DNA of 64,000 nucleotides from Actinomyces sp. oral taxon 897 (GTDB taxonomy: Bacteria > Actinomycetota > Actinomycetes > Actinomycetales > Actinomycetaceae), in NCBI RefSeq assembly GCF_002999235.1, contig NZ_CP027236.1, positions 2,914,001-2,978,000 on the forward strand. The letters are read 5' to 3'. The position numbers and the translations under genes are program-made. Positions 52,848 through 62,095 of this stretch are shown here, piece by piece. Each line of letters starts with the position of its first letter. Positions within the stretch are counted from its first letter, which is position 1. The notes under the pieces were generated by a model that was given only the letters and a program-made list of their open reading frames with translations, did no database searches and was not told the DNA's origin.

Positions 52848-53313
52848 GCGAGAACGGTACTTGTTCTTCGCGAGAACGGTACTTGTTCGACGCGGACGTG
52901 CCCTGGCCACCGGGGACGTACCTTGGCTGCCGGGGACGTACCTCTACGGTACGTCCCCGGTGACCAAGGTACGTTGCCAGCGAGGTCGGGGTCGCCGGGC
53001 CGGGACAAGGCTGCACTGGTTGAGGCCCTGCTCCCTACAGGATTGTGCAGGTACCCCTAGCGGAGGACTGGTACAGGGACCTGAGTCCTGCTCCACCCTC
53101 GGGATGGAGCGCGCCGAGAAGCGGAGGGCTGGTACGGGGCCCGAGATCTGCGGGAGCTCGTACGGGCGGCACGTGGACGACGGGACCCGTCTGTCCCCCA
53201 GGTGCAGTGGGGCAGACGGGTCCCGTCGTCCACGTCCGTTCTCACGGCCAATAAGTACCGTTCTCACGACGAACAAGTACCGTTCTCGCGAAGAATAAGT
53301 ACCGTTCTCACGG
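52848..53313. repeat. Family-1 element C with two cruciform-capable hairpins
   Basis: Forward 22-bp units lie at 52848 and 52870; inverted units at 53236, 53258 and 53280, with a partial unit to 53313. Inside are hairpin 1 (52916-52974: 11-bp plus 13-bp arms) and hairpin 2 (53171-53193 with 53213-53235: 23-bp perfect arms, touching the inverted cluster). No gene. The element lies between convergent genes. Confidence 0.88.
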
Positions 53314-53326
53314 AGGGGGGCGGGTG

Positions 53327-54769
53327 TCAGAAGCGCACGGCGTAGGGCATGGCCCCTGAGTAGCGCATGGCGGTCACCCGCACGGTCATGCCGAAGGTCG
53401 GGGCCTCGATCATCTGGTCGTCACCCAGGTACATGGCCACGTGGTAGATGCCGGACTGGGTACCGTTGTCCGACCAGAAGACCAGGTCACCGGGCTGGAC
53501 GCTGCCCAGGGGCACCAGCGTGCCCTCGCCGTACTGCACACGTGAGGAGTGGGTGAGGTACACCCCGGCACTGCGCCAGGACAGCATGGTCAGGCCTGAG
53601 CAGTCCACGCCGCCGTAGGACTCCCCGCCCCAGACGTAGGGCGTGCCCAGGAAGGAGTAGGCCGAGTTGATCGCGGTCGAGGCCCCGCCGTAGGAGGGCG
53701 CGGGCTCGGGGTCCGGCTCAGGTTCGGGCTCGGGCGCAGGTGCCGGCTCAGGCTCGGGCTCCGGGTCGGGCTCAGGTGCCGGGGCCGGAGCGGGCTCGGG
53801 GTCCGGTGCGGGCTCAGGCTCAGGGTCGGGTGCGGGCGCTGGTGCTGGCTCCGGATCGGGTGCCGGTGTGGTCGGGTCAGGTCCCGGGGCGGTGGGGGCG
53901 GGGGCCGCGGGCTGGCTGGCAGCAGCCTGGTCCCGGGCGGCCTGGTCGGCAGCCGCCCGCGCGGCAGCAGCCTGGGCGGCCGCCTCAGCCGCCGCCTTGG
54001 CAGCGGCCTCCTCCTTAGCCTTGCGCTCGGCCTCCCGCTGGTTCTGGTACTGGGTCTCCAGCTCGACGGTGGTGTTGCGCTGGGTGGCGAGCTGGCTAAT
54101 GAGGTTGGTGCGCTTGGTCTCGGCGTCGGTCACCGCCGCCTGGGCCTGCGCGGCCGCGGTGTCGGCGGTGGCCTTGGCGCTCTGGGCGGTGTCGGCGGCA
54201 GTCTGCTTGGCCACGACCTTGCTGTCCGCGATGGACTGCATGGTGTCGGCCACGGCCTGGAGGGCCTCCACCCCCTGGACCTTGGCGTCAGAGTTCTCCC
54301 CGGCGCGCATGAGGGCCACGTTCTGGTCGGCGAGGTCCGCCAGCGACTCGCTGGTCAGGTAGGGGGTGAGCATGTCCAGGGGGTTGCCACCCTCCTGGTA
54401 GGTCTGCACCACCACGGAACCCAGCGCGGTGCGGGCCTCGGTGGTCTCCTGCTTGGCGTTGTCCGCGTTGGTCTGGGCGGTCTGCGCGCTGGTGGTGGCC
54501 TGGTTGAGGTCGTCCAGGGCGACCAGGTAGTCCTCGTTGGCCTTCTCGGCGCTGATCTGGGCGGCGTTGAGACTGGCGTTGAGCTGGGAGAGCTGGGCCT
54601 CAAGGGTCGCGATGGAGGCCGACGTCGAGCTCTCGGCCGCCTTGGACTTGTCAATGTCGTCCTGGGAGACATCGTCCGCGACCGCTATGGGGCCCAGTCC
54701 GGCTGCCAGGGCGAGAGCGGTCGCCGCGAGGACGGCTCTGGTCGTCCTGCGGTGAAGGATGCTGCTCAC
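53327..54769 (-). CDS. Secreted NlpC/P60 peptidoglycan hydrolase with coiled coil
   Basis: A 480-residue exported protein. A signal peptide (about 1-32, ending AVA), a long coiled coil (about 33-255, with [20 protein letters not shown]), an Ala-rich then Pro-Glu/Asp-Pro repeat linker (about 255-360) likely spanning the wall, and a C-terminal NlpC/P60 domain. The catalytic Cys is in [13 protein letters not shown] and the His in [10 protein letters not shown]. It is of the RipA/Cgl-type used in daughter-cell separation. It starts at GTG 54769 with GGAGG just upstream. Confidence 0.93.
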   Translation of the reverse strand: MSSILHRRTTRAVLAATALALAAGLGPIAVADDVSQDDIDKSKAAESSTSASIATLEAQLSQLNASLNAAQISAEKANEDYLVALDDLNQATTSAQTAQTNADNAKQETTEARTALGSVVVQTYQEGGNPLDMLTPYLTSESLADLADQNVALMRAGENSDAKVQGVEALQAVADTMQSIADSKVVAKQTAADTAQSAKATADTAAAQAQAAVTDAETKRTNLISQLATQRNTTVELETQYQNQREAERKAKEEAAAKAAAEAAAQAAAARAAADQAARDQAAASQPAAPAPTAPGPDPTTPAPDPEPAPAPAPDPEPEPAPDPEPAPAPAPEPDPEPEPEPAPAPEPEPEPDPEPAPSYGGASTAINSAYSFLGTPYVWGGESYGGVDCSGLTMLSWRSAGVYLTHSSRVQYGEGTLVPLGSVQPGDLVFWSDNGTQSGIYHVAMYLGDDQMIEAPTFGMTVRVTAMRYSGAMPYAVRF

Positions 54770-55104
54770 GGGTCCTCCGTTCCTCGGCGCGCCACCTTGA
54801 CGGACGCGCCTGGCTCACTACTGAGAACACTAGCGGGACGTGGGGCTGCAAGAAACACTGTTCTCACAAATCACAGGTGTCACACGCTCACCATCTGTCC
54901 CGTCAGGGCGGGAATCGCGCGCCAGGACGCGGCAGAACGACGTCGGTGAGACTGCTCACACGGACGCGCTGTTCGCCCCCAGGAGACGTGCCTGTATCAC
55001 TTGGTGGTCGCGGGTGCCCGCTATCCGGACAGCCGGGTGCTCCCGGCCCCAGCGCCTCTCGGCACCACCCACCCCCGGCGCCACCCGGCCCCGGTCCCTT
55101 GAGT

Positions 55105-55134
55105 TTGCGCGCCCCGCGGACCCGTGCCTACGGT
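55105..55134 (+). promoter_or_regulatory. Promoter of the metY leader transcript
   Basis: TTGCGC (55105-55110) and TACGGT (55129-55134), spacing 18, six bases before the leader-peptide ATG. The -35 and spacing match the tRNA-cluster promoter at 25903. Confidence 0.6.
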
Positions 55135-55140
55135 GACCCC

Positions 55141-55170
55141 ATGTGCTGCACCCGCCGAATGCGCAGCTGA
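55141..55170 (+). CDS. Leaderless Cys-Cys leader peptide upstream of metY
   Basis: A nine-codon frame MCCTRRMRS directly follows a -10 hexamer with a 6-nt gap, so ATG would be the first codon of the transcript. Tandem Cys codons plus an internal Met make it a candidate cysteine (or methionine) sensing element. Leaderless polycysteine short frames acting as attenuators are described in mycobacteria. metY starts 260 bp further on. Too short for similarity evidence, so the case rests on position, promoter and composition. Confidence 0.55.
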   Translation: MCCTRRMRS

Positions 55171-55243
55171 CGCGCACGCCGCCACCGGCCCACAGGCCCT
55201 GGCCCTCGTGCACGTCAAGTCCTGCGGTCCCGCTGTGCGCGGG

Positions 55244-55332
55244 CCGTGACCCTCGCGGACGGGGCACCGCCCCACGCCGGAGGGCGTAGGCGCGCAGGTT
55301 GCCCCCGTGACCCTCGCGGACGGGGCACCGCC
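55244..55332. repeat. Exact 28 + 33 + 28 repeat pair in the metY leader
   Basis: A 28-nt sequence beginning CCGTGACCCTCGCGGACGGG is identical at 55244-55271 and 55305-55332, with 33 unrelated nt between. Its reverse complement has the CCCC/GGG stem layout of type I-E repeats. Confidence 0.88.
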
Positions 55333-55429
55333 AGGATCCTCCCTCCTGGGTGCCGCAGCCCTCCCGGCCCTGGCCACGCCGTCGTCCGCCCCTGAAGACC
55401 CCCGCGACGTACCGCACCAGGAGCGAACC

Positions 55430-56911
55430 ATGAGCACCCCGACCCCCAGCCACCACACCGATGCTGCCCACACCGACGCCGCCCACACTGACGCCGCCCG
55501 AGCCGAGGCCCCCGCGACGGGCCGCCCCGCCGGTGGGCCAGCTGGTGCCGCCGACGCACCCCCTCAGGCGCCTGCGGCGTCGGCCCCGCCCAGCGCCGAG
55601 TCCCCCGCTGGCTGGCACTTCGAGACCAAGCAGGTCCAGGCCGGTCACACCCCCGACTGCGCCACCGGGGCCCGGGCCGTCCCCGTCTACCAGTCCACCT
55701 CCTTCGTCTTCCCCTCCGCCCAGGAGGCCGCCGACCGCTTCGCCCTGCGCAGCCTCGGCCCTATCTACACCCGCCTGGACAACCCCACCAACGCCATTGT
55801 GGCCGCCCGGGTCAACGCCCTGGAGGGCGGGGTCGGCGCCCACCTGGTGTCCTCCGGCATCGCCGCCGAGACCCTGACCTTCCTGACCCTGGGGCAGGCG
55901 GGCAGCAATATCGTCGCCTCCCCCTCCCTGTACGGGGGGACCACCAACCTCCTGACCCACACCCTGCCCAAGTTCGGCATCACCACGCGCTTCGTGGAGG
56001 ACCCCGCCGACCCCGCCTCCTGGGCGGCCCAGGCCGACGAGGGCACCGTGGCCTTCTTCGGGGAGACCATCCCCAACCCCAAGGGCGACATCCTGGACAT
56101 TGAGCCCGTTGCCGCCGCCGCCCACGCCCTGGGCATCCCGCTGGTGGTGGACAACACCATTGCCTCCCCCTACCTGACCCGGCCCATTGAGTGGGGTGCG
56201 GACATCGTGGTGGAGTCGGCCACCAAGTACCTGGGCGGGCACGGCTCGTCCGTGGGCGGGATCCTGGTCGACTCCGGGAACTTCGACTTCGCCTCCGTCC
56301 CCGAGCGCTTCCCCGGCTTCAACACCCCCGACCCCTCCTACAACGGCCTGGTCTACGCCCGTGACCTGGGGGTGGGCAGCGAGATGGGCAACGTCGCCTT
56401 TATCCTCAAGGCCCACACCGAGGGCCAGCGCGACCTCGGCTTCGCCGCCAGCCCGTTCAACGCCTTCCTCATCGCCCAGGGCGTGGAGACCCTCTCCCTG
56501 CGCATGGAGCGGCACGTGGACAACGCCCTGGCGGTCGCGCGCTTCCTGGAGGGGCACGACGGCGTGGCGCGGGTGGGCTACTCCGGCCTGCCCTCCAGCC
56601 CCTACTACGAGCTGCACCGCAAGTACTGTCCGCGCGGGGCCGGGGCCGTGCTGTCCTTCGACCTGCCCGGGGGGCGGGCGGCGGGCGCCGCCTTCGTGGA
56701 CTCCCTGAGCCTGTTCTCCCACCTGGCCAATATCGGCGACGTGCGCTCCCTGGTGGTCCACCCCGCTACCACCACCCACTCCCAGGTCGACGACGCCGGC
56801 CTGGCCCGGGCCGGGATCAGCGCCGGGACCGTGCGCCTGAGCGTGGGGATCGAGCACATTGACGACATCCTCGCCGACCTGGAGCGGGGCCTGGACGCCG
56901 TCGGCGCCTGA
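55430..56911 (+). CDS. metY: O-acetylhomoserine sulfhydrylase
   Basis: A 493-residue PLP enzyme that makes homocysteine from O-acetylhomoserine and sulfide. Landmarks: ETKQVQAGHTPD, SIYTRLDNPT-like PIYTRLDNPTNAI, SSGIAAETLT, LVVDNTIASPYL, the PLP lysine in ESATKYLGGHGSSVGG, and the C-terminal RLSVGIEHIDDILADLERGL. The first 60 residues are an extra Ala/His/Asp-rich tail with a repeated HTDAA unit (three copies). ATG 55430 follows AGGAGCG. metX is 31 bp downstream. Confidence 0.95.
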   Translation: MSTPTPSHHTDAAHTDAAHTDAARAEAPATGRPAGGPAGAADAPPQAPAASAPPSAESPAGWHFETKQVQAGHTPDCATGARAVPVYQSTSFVFPSAQEAADRFALRSLGPIYTRLDNPTNAIVAARVNALEGGVGAHLVSSGIAAETLTFLTLGQAGSNIVASPSLYGGTTNLLTHTLPKFGITTRFVEDPADPASWAAQADEGTVAFFGETIPNPKGDILDIEPVAAAAHALGIPLVVDNTIASPYLTRPIEWGADIVVESATKYLGGHGSSVGGILVDSGNFDFASVPERFPGFNTPDPSYNGLVYARDLGVGSEMGNVAFILKAHTEGQRDLGFAASPFNAFLIAQGVETLSLRMERHVDNALAVARFLEGHDGVARVGYSGLPSSPYYELHRKYCPRGAGAVLSFDLPGGRAAGAAFVDSLSLFSHLANIGDVRSLVVHPATTTHSQVDDAGLARAGISAGTVRLSVGIEHIDDILADLERGLDAVGA

Positions 56912-56942
56912 GCCCCGGCAGCGGATCCCGAGGAGAGACACC

Positions 56943-58154
56943 ATGACGATCCCCGAGAGCGTTCCCTACGGTGTGGGTACCGCCCGAGCCAAGCTCGTGG
57001 ACCGCAAGGCCGGGTCCCCCACCGGGGCCTGGCGTCCCGGTGACGACCCCGGCCACCGCCGCTTCCTGGAGATCGGCGACCTGCCCCTGGACTCCGGGGA
57101 GGTGCTGCCGGACACGGTCCTGGCCTTCGAGACCTGGGGGGAGCTCGCCCCGGGGCGCGACAACGCCGTCCTGGTCCTGCACGCCCTGACCGGGGACTCC
57201 CACGTCACCGGCCGGGCCGGGCCGGGGCACCGCAGCGCCGGGTGGTGGGGCGACGTCGTGGGGCCGGGGCGGGCTATCGACACCGGGCGCTACTACGTGG
57301 TGGCCGCCAATATCCTGGGCGGCTGCCAGGGCTCTACCGGGCCGTCGTCCACCGCCCCCGACGGGCGGCCCTGGGGCTCCCGCTTCCCCTGGCTGACCAC
57401 CCGCGACGCCGTCCGTGCCGAGGCCCTCCTGGCCGACGCCCTGGGGATCGACACCTTCCACCTGGTCATCGGGGCCTCCCTGGGCGGGCACCGCGCCGTC
57501 GAGTGGGCCGTGACCTACCCCGAGCGGGTGAGCAACCTGGCCCTGGTGGCCACCGGGGCCTCCACCACGGCCGACCAGCTCGCCTGGTGCCACCTCCAGG
57601 AGCTCGCCATCGTGGCGGACCCCTACTTCCTGGACGGCGACTACTACTCCCACCCGGTCGGGCCGGTGCGGGGGCTGGGGCTGGCACGGGCGATCGCCCA
57701 CACCACCTACCGCAGCGCCGCCGAGCTCGACGCGCGTTTCGGGCGCGCCCCCCAGGGGGAGGAGGACCCGGCCGTGGGCGGGCGCTACCAGGTGGAGTCC
57801 TACCTGGACCACCACTCCGGCAAGCTCCTGGCCAGGTTCGACGCCAACAGCTACCTGATCGTCACCCACTCCATGATGGTCCACGACGTGGGCGCCGGGC
57901 GCGGGGGGACCCAGGCGGCCCTGGGGACGGTCACCGCCCGGACCCTGGTGGTGGACGTGGACTCCGACCGGCTCTTCCTGCCGCCCCAGGCCGAGGAGCT
58001 CACCCGGTGCATCCCCCGCACGGTACGTCGCACCGTGCACTCCCTGCACGGGCACGACGGCTTCCTCATTGAGCACCAGCAGGTGGGCGCCATCCTGCGC
58101 GAGTTCCTGGCGGGGCCTGACGACGTCGCACATTCTTCCGACGGGGTCCGGTAG
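56943..58154 (+). CDS. metX: Homoserine O-acetyltransferase
   Basis: A 403-residue alpha/beta hydrolase-fold acyltransferase activating homoserine for sulfur assimilation. Landmarks: FETWGELAPGRDNAVLVLHA, LTGDSHV, GWWGDVVGPG, NILGGCQGSTGPSS, the nucleophile Ser in VIGASLGGHRAVEW, the Asp in VVDVDSDRLFLP and the His in LHGHDGFLIE. GAGGAGAG precedes ATG 56943. It forms an operon with metY, the standard metYX pair. Confidence 0.96.
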   Translation: MTIPESVPYGVGTARAKLVDRKAGSPTGAWRPGDDPGHRRFLEIGDLPLDSGEVLPDTVLAFETWGELAPGRDNAVLVLHALTGDSHVTGRAGPGHRSAGWWGDVVGPGRAIDTGRYYVVAANILGGCQGSTGPSSTAPDGRPWGSRFPWLTTRDAVRAEALLADALGIDTFHLVIGASLGGHRAVEWAVTYPERVSNLALVATGASTTADQLAWCHLQELAIVADPYFLDGDYYSHPVGPVRGLGLARAIAHTTYRSAAELDARFGRAPQGEEDPAVGGRYQVESYLDHHSGKLLARFDANSYLIVTHSMMVHDVGAGRGGTQAALGTVTARTLVVDVDSDRLFLPPQAEELTRCIPRTVRRTVHSLHGHDGFLIEHQQVGAILREFLAGPDDVAHSSDGVR

Positions 58155-58322
58155 GGCGGTGGCGTAGTTCCAACGATTTCCCGACCTGGGAGGCGGCAGG
58201 AGCCAGGATGAATGTGCAACAGCGCCTCCGTTGCACATTCATCCTTGTGCCGGACGCTGGACCACGTCGCAGATCCGCGTGATTCCGCGGTTCCTTGATC
58301 GAGGTCTGAAAGAAGAATGTGC
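58128..58322. repeat. Nested inverted repeats of GCACATTCWTCC
   Basis: The 12-mer occurs four times: plus at 58128 and 58232, minus at 58206 and 58312 (11 nt). The inner pair extends to perfect 16-bp arms (58205-58220 and 58230-58245, 9-nt loop). Outer and inner pairs share one centre at 58225, with equal 93-nt arms, though the middles of the arms do not match. The left end lies inside metX. Confidence 0.8.
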
Positions 58323-58364
58323 GGTCCCGCCAGGTGGCCTGCCGGTCGGCTGCCGCGCCCCTGA

Positions 58365-58370
58365 CATAAT
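58365..58370 (+). promoter_or_regulatory. Leaderless -10 of the alpha/beta hydrolase
   Basis: CATAAT ends six bases before GTG 58377. Confidence 0.5.
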
Positions 58371-58376
58371 GGGGTC

Positions 58377-59462
58377 GTGAGCACCTCCACCACGACCCCT
58401 GGTGCCCCTCAGGCTCCCGTGGGCTCCTGGGGCCCCGACATCCTGGGGCCCGGCTTCCAGGCCCGGACCCTGCCGCTCCTGCCCGACGAGGAGGACGACG
58501 GCGCCGTGGCCACCCTGGTGCGTCACGTGCCCGCCCTCGACCCGCAGGCCCTGGCCGCCACCCCCACGACGCCGTCGTTCTCCTGGCTGTACCTCCACGG
58601 CTGGAACGACTACTTCTTCAACACCACGCTGGCCCGCGAGGTCGCCCGGATCGGCGGGGCCTTCTACGCCGTGGACCTGCGCCGCTACGGCCGGAGCCTG
58701 CGCGAGGGCCAGATGCTGGGCTGGACCGCCAACCTGACCGACTACGACGAGGAGATCGGGCAGGCCCTGGCGGTGGTGCGCGCCGAGACGGGCATGGACA
58801 CCCCGGTGGTGCTCTGCGGGCACTCCACCGGCGGGCTGACCGCCTCCCTGTGGGCCGACCGCCACCCCGGGGCCCTGGCGGCCCTGGTCCTGAACTCCCC
58901 CTGGCTGGTGATCCAGGGCGCTGACCCGGTGCGCCTCGTGGGCGAGCCGGTGGTCAACACCCTGGCCCGTCGGGATCCGCGCCGTCCCGTCCCCCTGCCC
59001 AGCTTCCCCGAGGAGAGCCTCTTTACGGTCCTGTCGGGCTGGGACGTGGAGCGTGACGGCGAGCTGCCGGACCCCGCCTGGGAGGGTGACGAGTACGTGC
59101 GCGGCTGGCAGGTGGAGCACCGGTGGAAGGTGCTCCCGACGGCGCCGGTGCGGCCCGGCTGGCTCCAGGCCGTCCTCGCGGGGCAGGCGCGGGTGTCCGC
59201 GGGGCTGGACGTGCGCTGCCCCGTCCTGTGCCTGGCCAGCGCCCGCAGCCGCCTGGGGGTGACCTGGAACGAGGACGCCCGCCACGTGGACACGGTCCTG
59301 GAGGTCGACGAGGTCGTCGCCCGGGCGGTGCGGCTCGGGGCCCTGGTGACGGTGGCACGCTTTGAGGGCGGGGTCCACGACCTCATGCTGTCGGCCCCGC
59401 CCGTGCGCGAGCAGGTGCTCAGCGTGGTGCGCCGCTGGGTCGCCGCCTACGTCCTGCACTGA
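58377..59462 (+). CDS. Alpha/beta hydrolase (serine hydrolase family)
   Basis: A 361-residue protein of alpha/beta-hydrolase fold. The nucleophile elbow is CGHSTGGL (about residues 144-151), preceded by LYLHGWNDYFFN (oxyanion region) and YAVDLRRYGRS. The general acid is likely the Asp in HVDTVLEVDEV, and the His is in FEGGVHDLML (about 340). It resembles monoacylglycerol-lipase-type or lysophospholipase enzymes; substrate unknown. GTG at 58377 with CATAAT six bases upstream suggests a leaderless mRNA. Confidence 0.88.
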   Translation: MSTSTTTPGAPQAPVGSWGPDILGPGFQARTLPLLPDEEDDGAVATLVRHVPALDPQALAATPTTPSFSWLYLHGWNDYFFNTTLAREVARIGGAFYAVDLRRYGRSLREGQMLGWTANLTDYDEEIGQALAVVRAETGMDTPVVLCGHSTGGLTASLWADRHPGALAALVLNSPWLVIQGADPVRLVGEPVVNTLARRDPRRPVPLPSFPEESLFTVLSGWDVERDGELPDPAWEGDEYVRGWQVEHRWKVLPTAPVRPGWLQAVLAGQARVSAGLDVRCPVLCLASARSRLGVTWNEDARHVDTVLEVDEVVARAVRLGALVTVARFEGGVHDLMLSAPPVREQVLSVVRRWVAAYVLH

Positions 59463-59518
59463 CTACGTCCCGGCAGAGCGGCCGCACCGACGGCGCGCAA
59501 GGTGGCCACCGCCCCTCC

Positions 59519-59572
59519 GCGAGAACGGTACTTATTCCTCGCGAGAACGGTACTTATTGCTCGTGAGAACGG
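59519..59572. repeat. Family-1 cluster D, unpaired
   Basis: Two 22-bp units at 59519 and 59541 plus a partial unit to 59572, between the convergent hydrolase and ppa genes. No inverted partner is found before ppa. The rest of 59573-59789 has GGCTGGCACCCGGCGA-type short repeats and no gene. Confidence 0.85.
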
Positions 59573-59789
59573 GTCGTGCCTGCCGGTGGGCCGGCCCCGG
59601 GCCCCCGGTCCTGCCGATGCCGCTGGGACGGGCCAGCACCAGCCCGGCAGCCGGCGACACGGCTGGCACCCGGCGACGTCGCCAGCGGCTGGCTGGCGGC
59701 ACCCGGCGATACGGCTGGCACCCGGCTTCCGGCGCCCGACAATATGGTGGGTGACCAGCAGGCGTCAGGCTCCCGGCGACGCGCCAGGC

Positions 59790-60290
59790 TCAGTGGCCCT
59801 CGCGCGCCACCCGCTCGGCCTCACGGGCGTAGGAGACGCGGATCTCGGCCTCGGCCTCCTCGCGTCCCACCCAGTGGGCGCCCTCGACGCTCTTGCCCGG
59901 CTCCAGGTCCTTGTACACCTCGAAGAAGTGCTGGATCTCCAGACGGTGGAACTCCGAGACGTCCTCGATGTCGGTACGCCAGGAGGCGCGCTGGTCGGCG
60001 GCCGGCACGCACAGGACCTTGTCGTCCCCGCCCTTCTCGTCGCGCATACGGAACATGCCCAGGGCGCGGCAGCGGATGAGACAGCCGGGGAAGGTGGGCT
60101 CCTCCAGGAGAACCAGGGCGTCCAGGGGGTCCCCGTCCTCGCCCAGGGTGCCGTCAATGAATCCGTAGTCGTCGGGGTAGCGGGTGGAGGTGAAGAGCAT
60201 CCGGTCCAGGCGGATGCGGCCGGACTCGTGGTCCACCTCGTACTTGTTGCGGTTACCCTTAGGGATCTCAATAGTGACGTCGAACTCCAC
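59790..60290 (-). CDS. ppa: Inorganic pyrophosphatase
   Basis: A 166-residue family I (hexameric) soluble pyrophosphatase. Landmarks: [33 protein letters not shown], and the metal-binding [20 protein letters not shown], with the catalytic aspartates. It removes PPi to drive biosynthesis. GTG at 60290 follows GAAGGAG. The DacB gene is divergent, the common actinobacterial arrangement. Confidence 0.96.
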   Translation of the reverse strand: MEFDVTIEIPKGNRNKYEVDHESGRIRLDRMLFTSTRYPDDYGFIDGTLGEDGDPLDALVLLEEPTFPGCLIRCRALGMFRMRDEKGGDDKVLCVPAADQRASWRTDIEDVSEFHRLEIQHFFEVYKDLEPGKSVEGAHWVGREEAEAEIRVSYAREAERVAREGH

Positions 60291-60513
60291 CGGTGCTCTC
60301 CTTCGCGTGACGCGCCCCTGGCGGTGCCCGCGTGGACGGGCGTCGTATCGGGACGGCTGGCAGTGTTGGCACTAGTGTGACCCACGACGGCGCCTCGCAC
60401 GAGGCTGCCGCGCGGTACCGTTCCAGTCAGGCGCCCTCGGCCGTTCCGCCACGGAGGTGGACGACGGCGTCTCCCGACCAGATCCTGACCGTCCCGACCC
60501 TACTGGAGGACTC

Positions 60514-61911
60514 GTGCGCAAGGCCACCACCGCAGCCCTTACCGCTGCCACGCTGCTCGTGGTCGGCGGCTACTACGGGCTGGCTGACGCCCTCGACCTC
60601 GTCCCGGGGCCCCTGACGGTCGCCGCCGCGGACTACCCGATCCAGCCCTTCCCGACCCCGGCGGCGGGCACCCTCGTGAGCGCGCAGGCGGCTGGTCTGT
60701 CGCCGGACGCGCCGGTGCCCTCCGACGGCGTCCTGACCAGGTACGCCGACGCCCTGGCCGCGGACTCCCTGGTGGGCACGGGCAAGGTGGGGGTCAGCGT
60801 CATTGACGTGGCCACCGGGGAGGTGCTGGTGGACCGGGGTGCCGACACGCCCCTGACCCCGGCCTCCTCCAACAAGGTCCTCACCGCCTGGTCGGTGCTC
60901 TCCGTCCTGGGCGCGGACCACAGGGTGTCGACCACGGCGACCCTGTCAGGCTCCACGGTGACCCTGGTCGGTGGCGGGGACGTCCTCCTGTCCGCCGACG
61001 CCGGGAAGCCCGGTGACACCGTCGGCCACGCGGGCCTGGGTGACCTGGCCCGGGCCACCGCCGAGCAGCTGACGGCCAAGGGGGTCACCAGCGTGAGCGT
61101 GGCCCTGGACGACACCCTGTTCACGGGTCCTGCCTGGAATTCGGCCTGGGAGGCCGGTAATGAGGCCTTCGTGGCCCAGATCCAGCCTCTCATGCTGGAC
61201 GTCACCGCCCACCACAACAGCGGTGGCTACCCCGCCGACCCGGCCATGGAGGCCGCCCAGACCTTCGTCACCCGTCTGGGCGAGGCCGGTATCACGGTCA
61301 CCGGCACGGTGGCCCGGGCCGCCTCGCCCGCTGACGCCGTCGAGCTCGCCAAGGTCGAGTCCGCGCCCCTGGAGGACATTCTCAAGGTCTCGCTCAAGTC
61401 CTCGGACAATACGATGACCGAGGTGGAGGGGCGGTTACTGGCCTCCGCCGTCCACCAGGAGGCCAGTTTCGAGGGGGCTGCCGCCGCCGTCATGAGCCAG
61501 CTCACCAAGGACGGCTTCGATGTCACCCGCACCGTCCTGCTGGACTCCTCCGGACTGGCCGTGGGCAACAAGGTTCCTCCCCGGCTCCTGGCCCAGGTCA
61601 TTGCCCGCGCGGCCGGGGACTCGGGCGGCACGACGGGGCGGACCCTCCTGGCGGACCTGCCGGTAGGCGGCCTGGACGGCACCCTGAACGAGCGTTTTGT
61701 GGGGGCTGCCGGTGAGGGGACGCTGCGGGCCAAGACCGGCTCACTGGACCAGAGCGCCTCCCTGACGGGCACGGTGGTCACCCAGGACGGGCGGCTCCTG
61801 GCCTTTGCCGTGGTCGTGGACGGCTTTGAGTCCGGGGGGCTGACCGCGGCCCGCACGGCGATCGACAAGGACCTGGCGGGGCCGCTGGCGGCCTGCGGGT
61901 GCCAGGGCTGA
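60514..61911 (+). CDS. dacB: D-alanyl-D-alanine carboxypeptidase/endopeptidase (PBP4 type)
   Basis: A 465-residue exported penicillin-binding protein. A signal or anchor segment at about 2-24 (ATTAALTAATLLVVGGYYGL) is followed by the S13 peptidase fold: SxxK in TPASSNKVLTAW (about residue 110), SxN in LKSSDNTMTEVEG and KTG in LRAKTGSLDQSA. It trims peptidoglycan stem peptides outside the membrane. GTG at 60514 has GGAGGA close upstream; the longer frame to 60457 is unlikely. It is divergent from ppa and upstream of the DUF2342 protease. Confidence 0.94.
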   Translation: MRKATTAALTAATLLVVGGYYGLADALDLVPGPLTVAAADYPIQPFPTPAAGTLVSAQAAGLSPDAPVPSDGVLTRYADALAADSLVGTGKVGVSVIDVATGEVLVDRGADTPLTPASSNKVLTAWSVLSVLGADHRVSTTATLSGSTVTLVGGGDVLLSADAGKPGDTVGHAGLGDLARATAEQLTAKGVTSVSVALDDTLFTGPAWNSAWEAGNEAFVAQIQPLMLDVTAHHNSGGYPADPAMEAAQTFVTRLGEAGITVTGTVARAASPADAVELAKVESAPLEDILKVSLKSSDNTMTEVEGRLLASAVHQEASFEGAAAAVMSQLTKDGFDVTRTVLLDSSGLAVGNKVPPRLLAQVIARAAGDSGGTTGRTLLADLPVGGLDGTLNERFVGAAGEGTLRAKTGSLDQSASLTGTVVTQDGRLLAFAVVVDGFESGGLTAARTAIDKDLAGPLAACGCQG

Positions 61912-61950
61912 CGGGTGCCAGGGCTGAGGCGCTGCCGCACCGGGGCCGGT

Positions 61951-62049
61951 GCGCCTGGTGTACCTGGGGCGATCCGTCCGGGGCGCTGGCGATTGGGCCT
62001 ACGCCGCCTGCCACCTGGTGCACGCCGCCCGATCCGTCCGGGACGCCGG
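61951..62049. repeat. Two-copy repeat, 60-bp period
   Basis: CCTGGTG followed by variable bases and CGATCCGTCCGGG occurs at 61954 and 62014. CGGGTGCCAGGGCTGA is also duplicated at the dacB end (61896 and 61912), the first copy containing the stop. Confidence 0.65.
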
Positions 62050-62083
62050 GCGGGTGGTCCCCGGCCTGCGGGCCTGCCCCGCG

Positions 62084-62089
62084 TAGGCT
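62084..62089 (+). promoter_or_regulatory. Leaderless -10 of the DUF2342 gene
   Basis: TAGGCT ends six bases before GTG 62096. Confidence 0.5.
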
Positions 62090-62095
62090 GACGAC

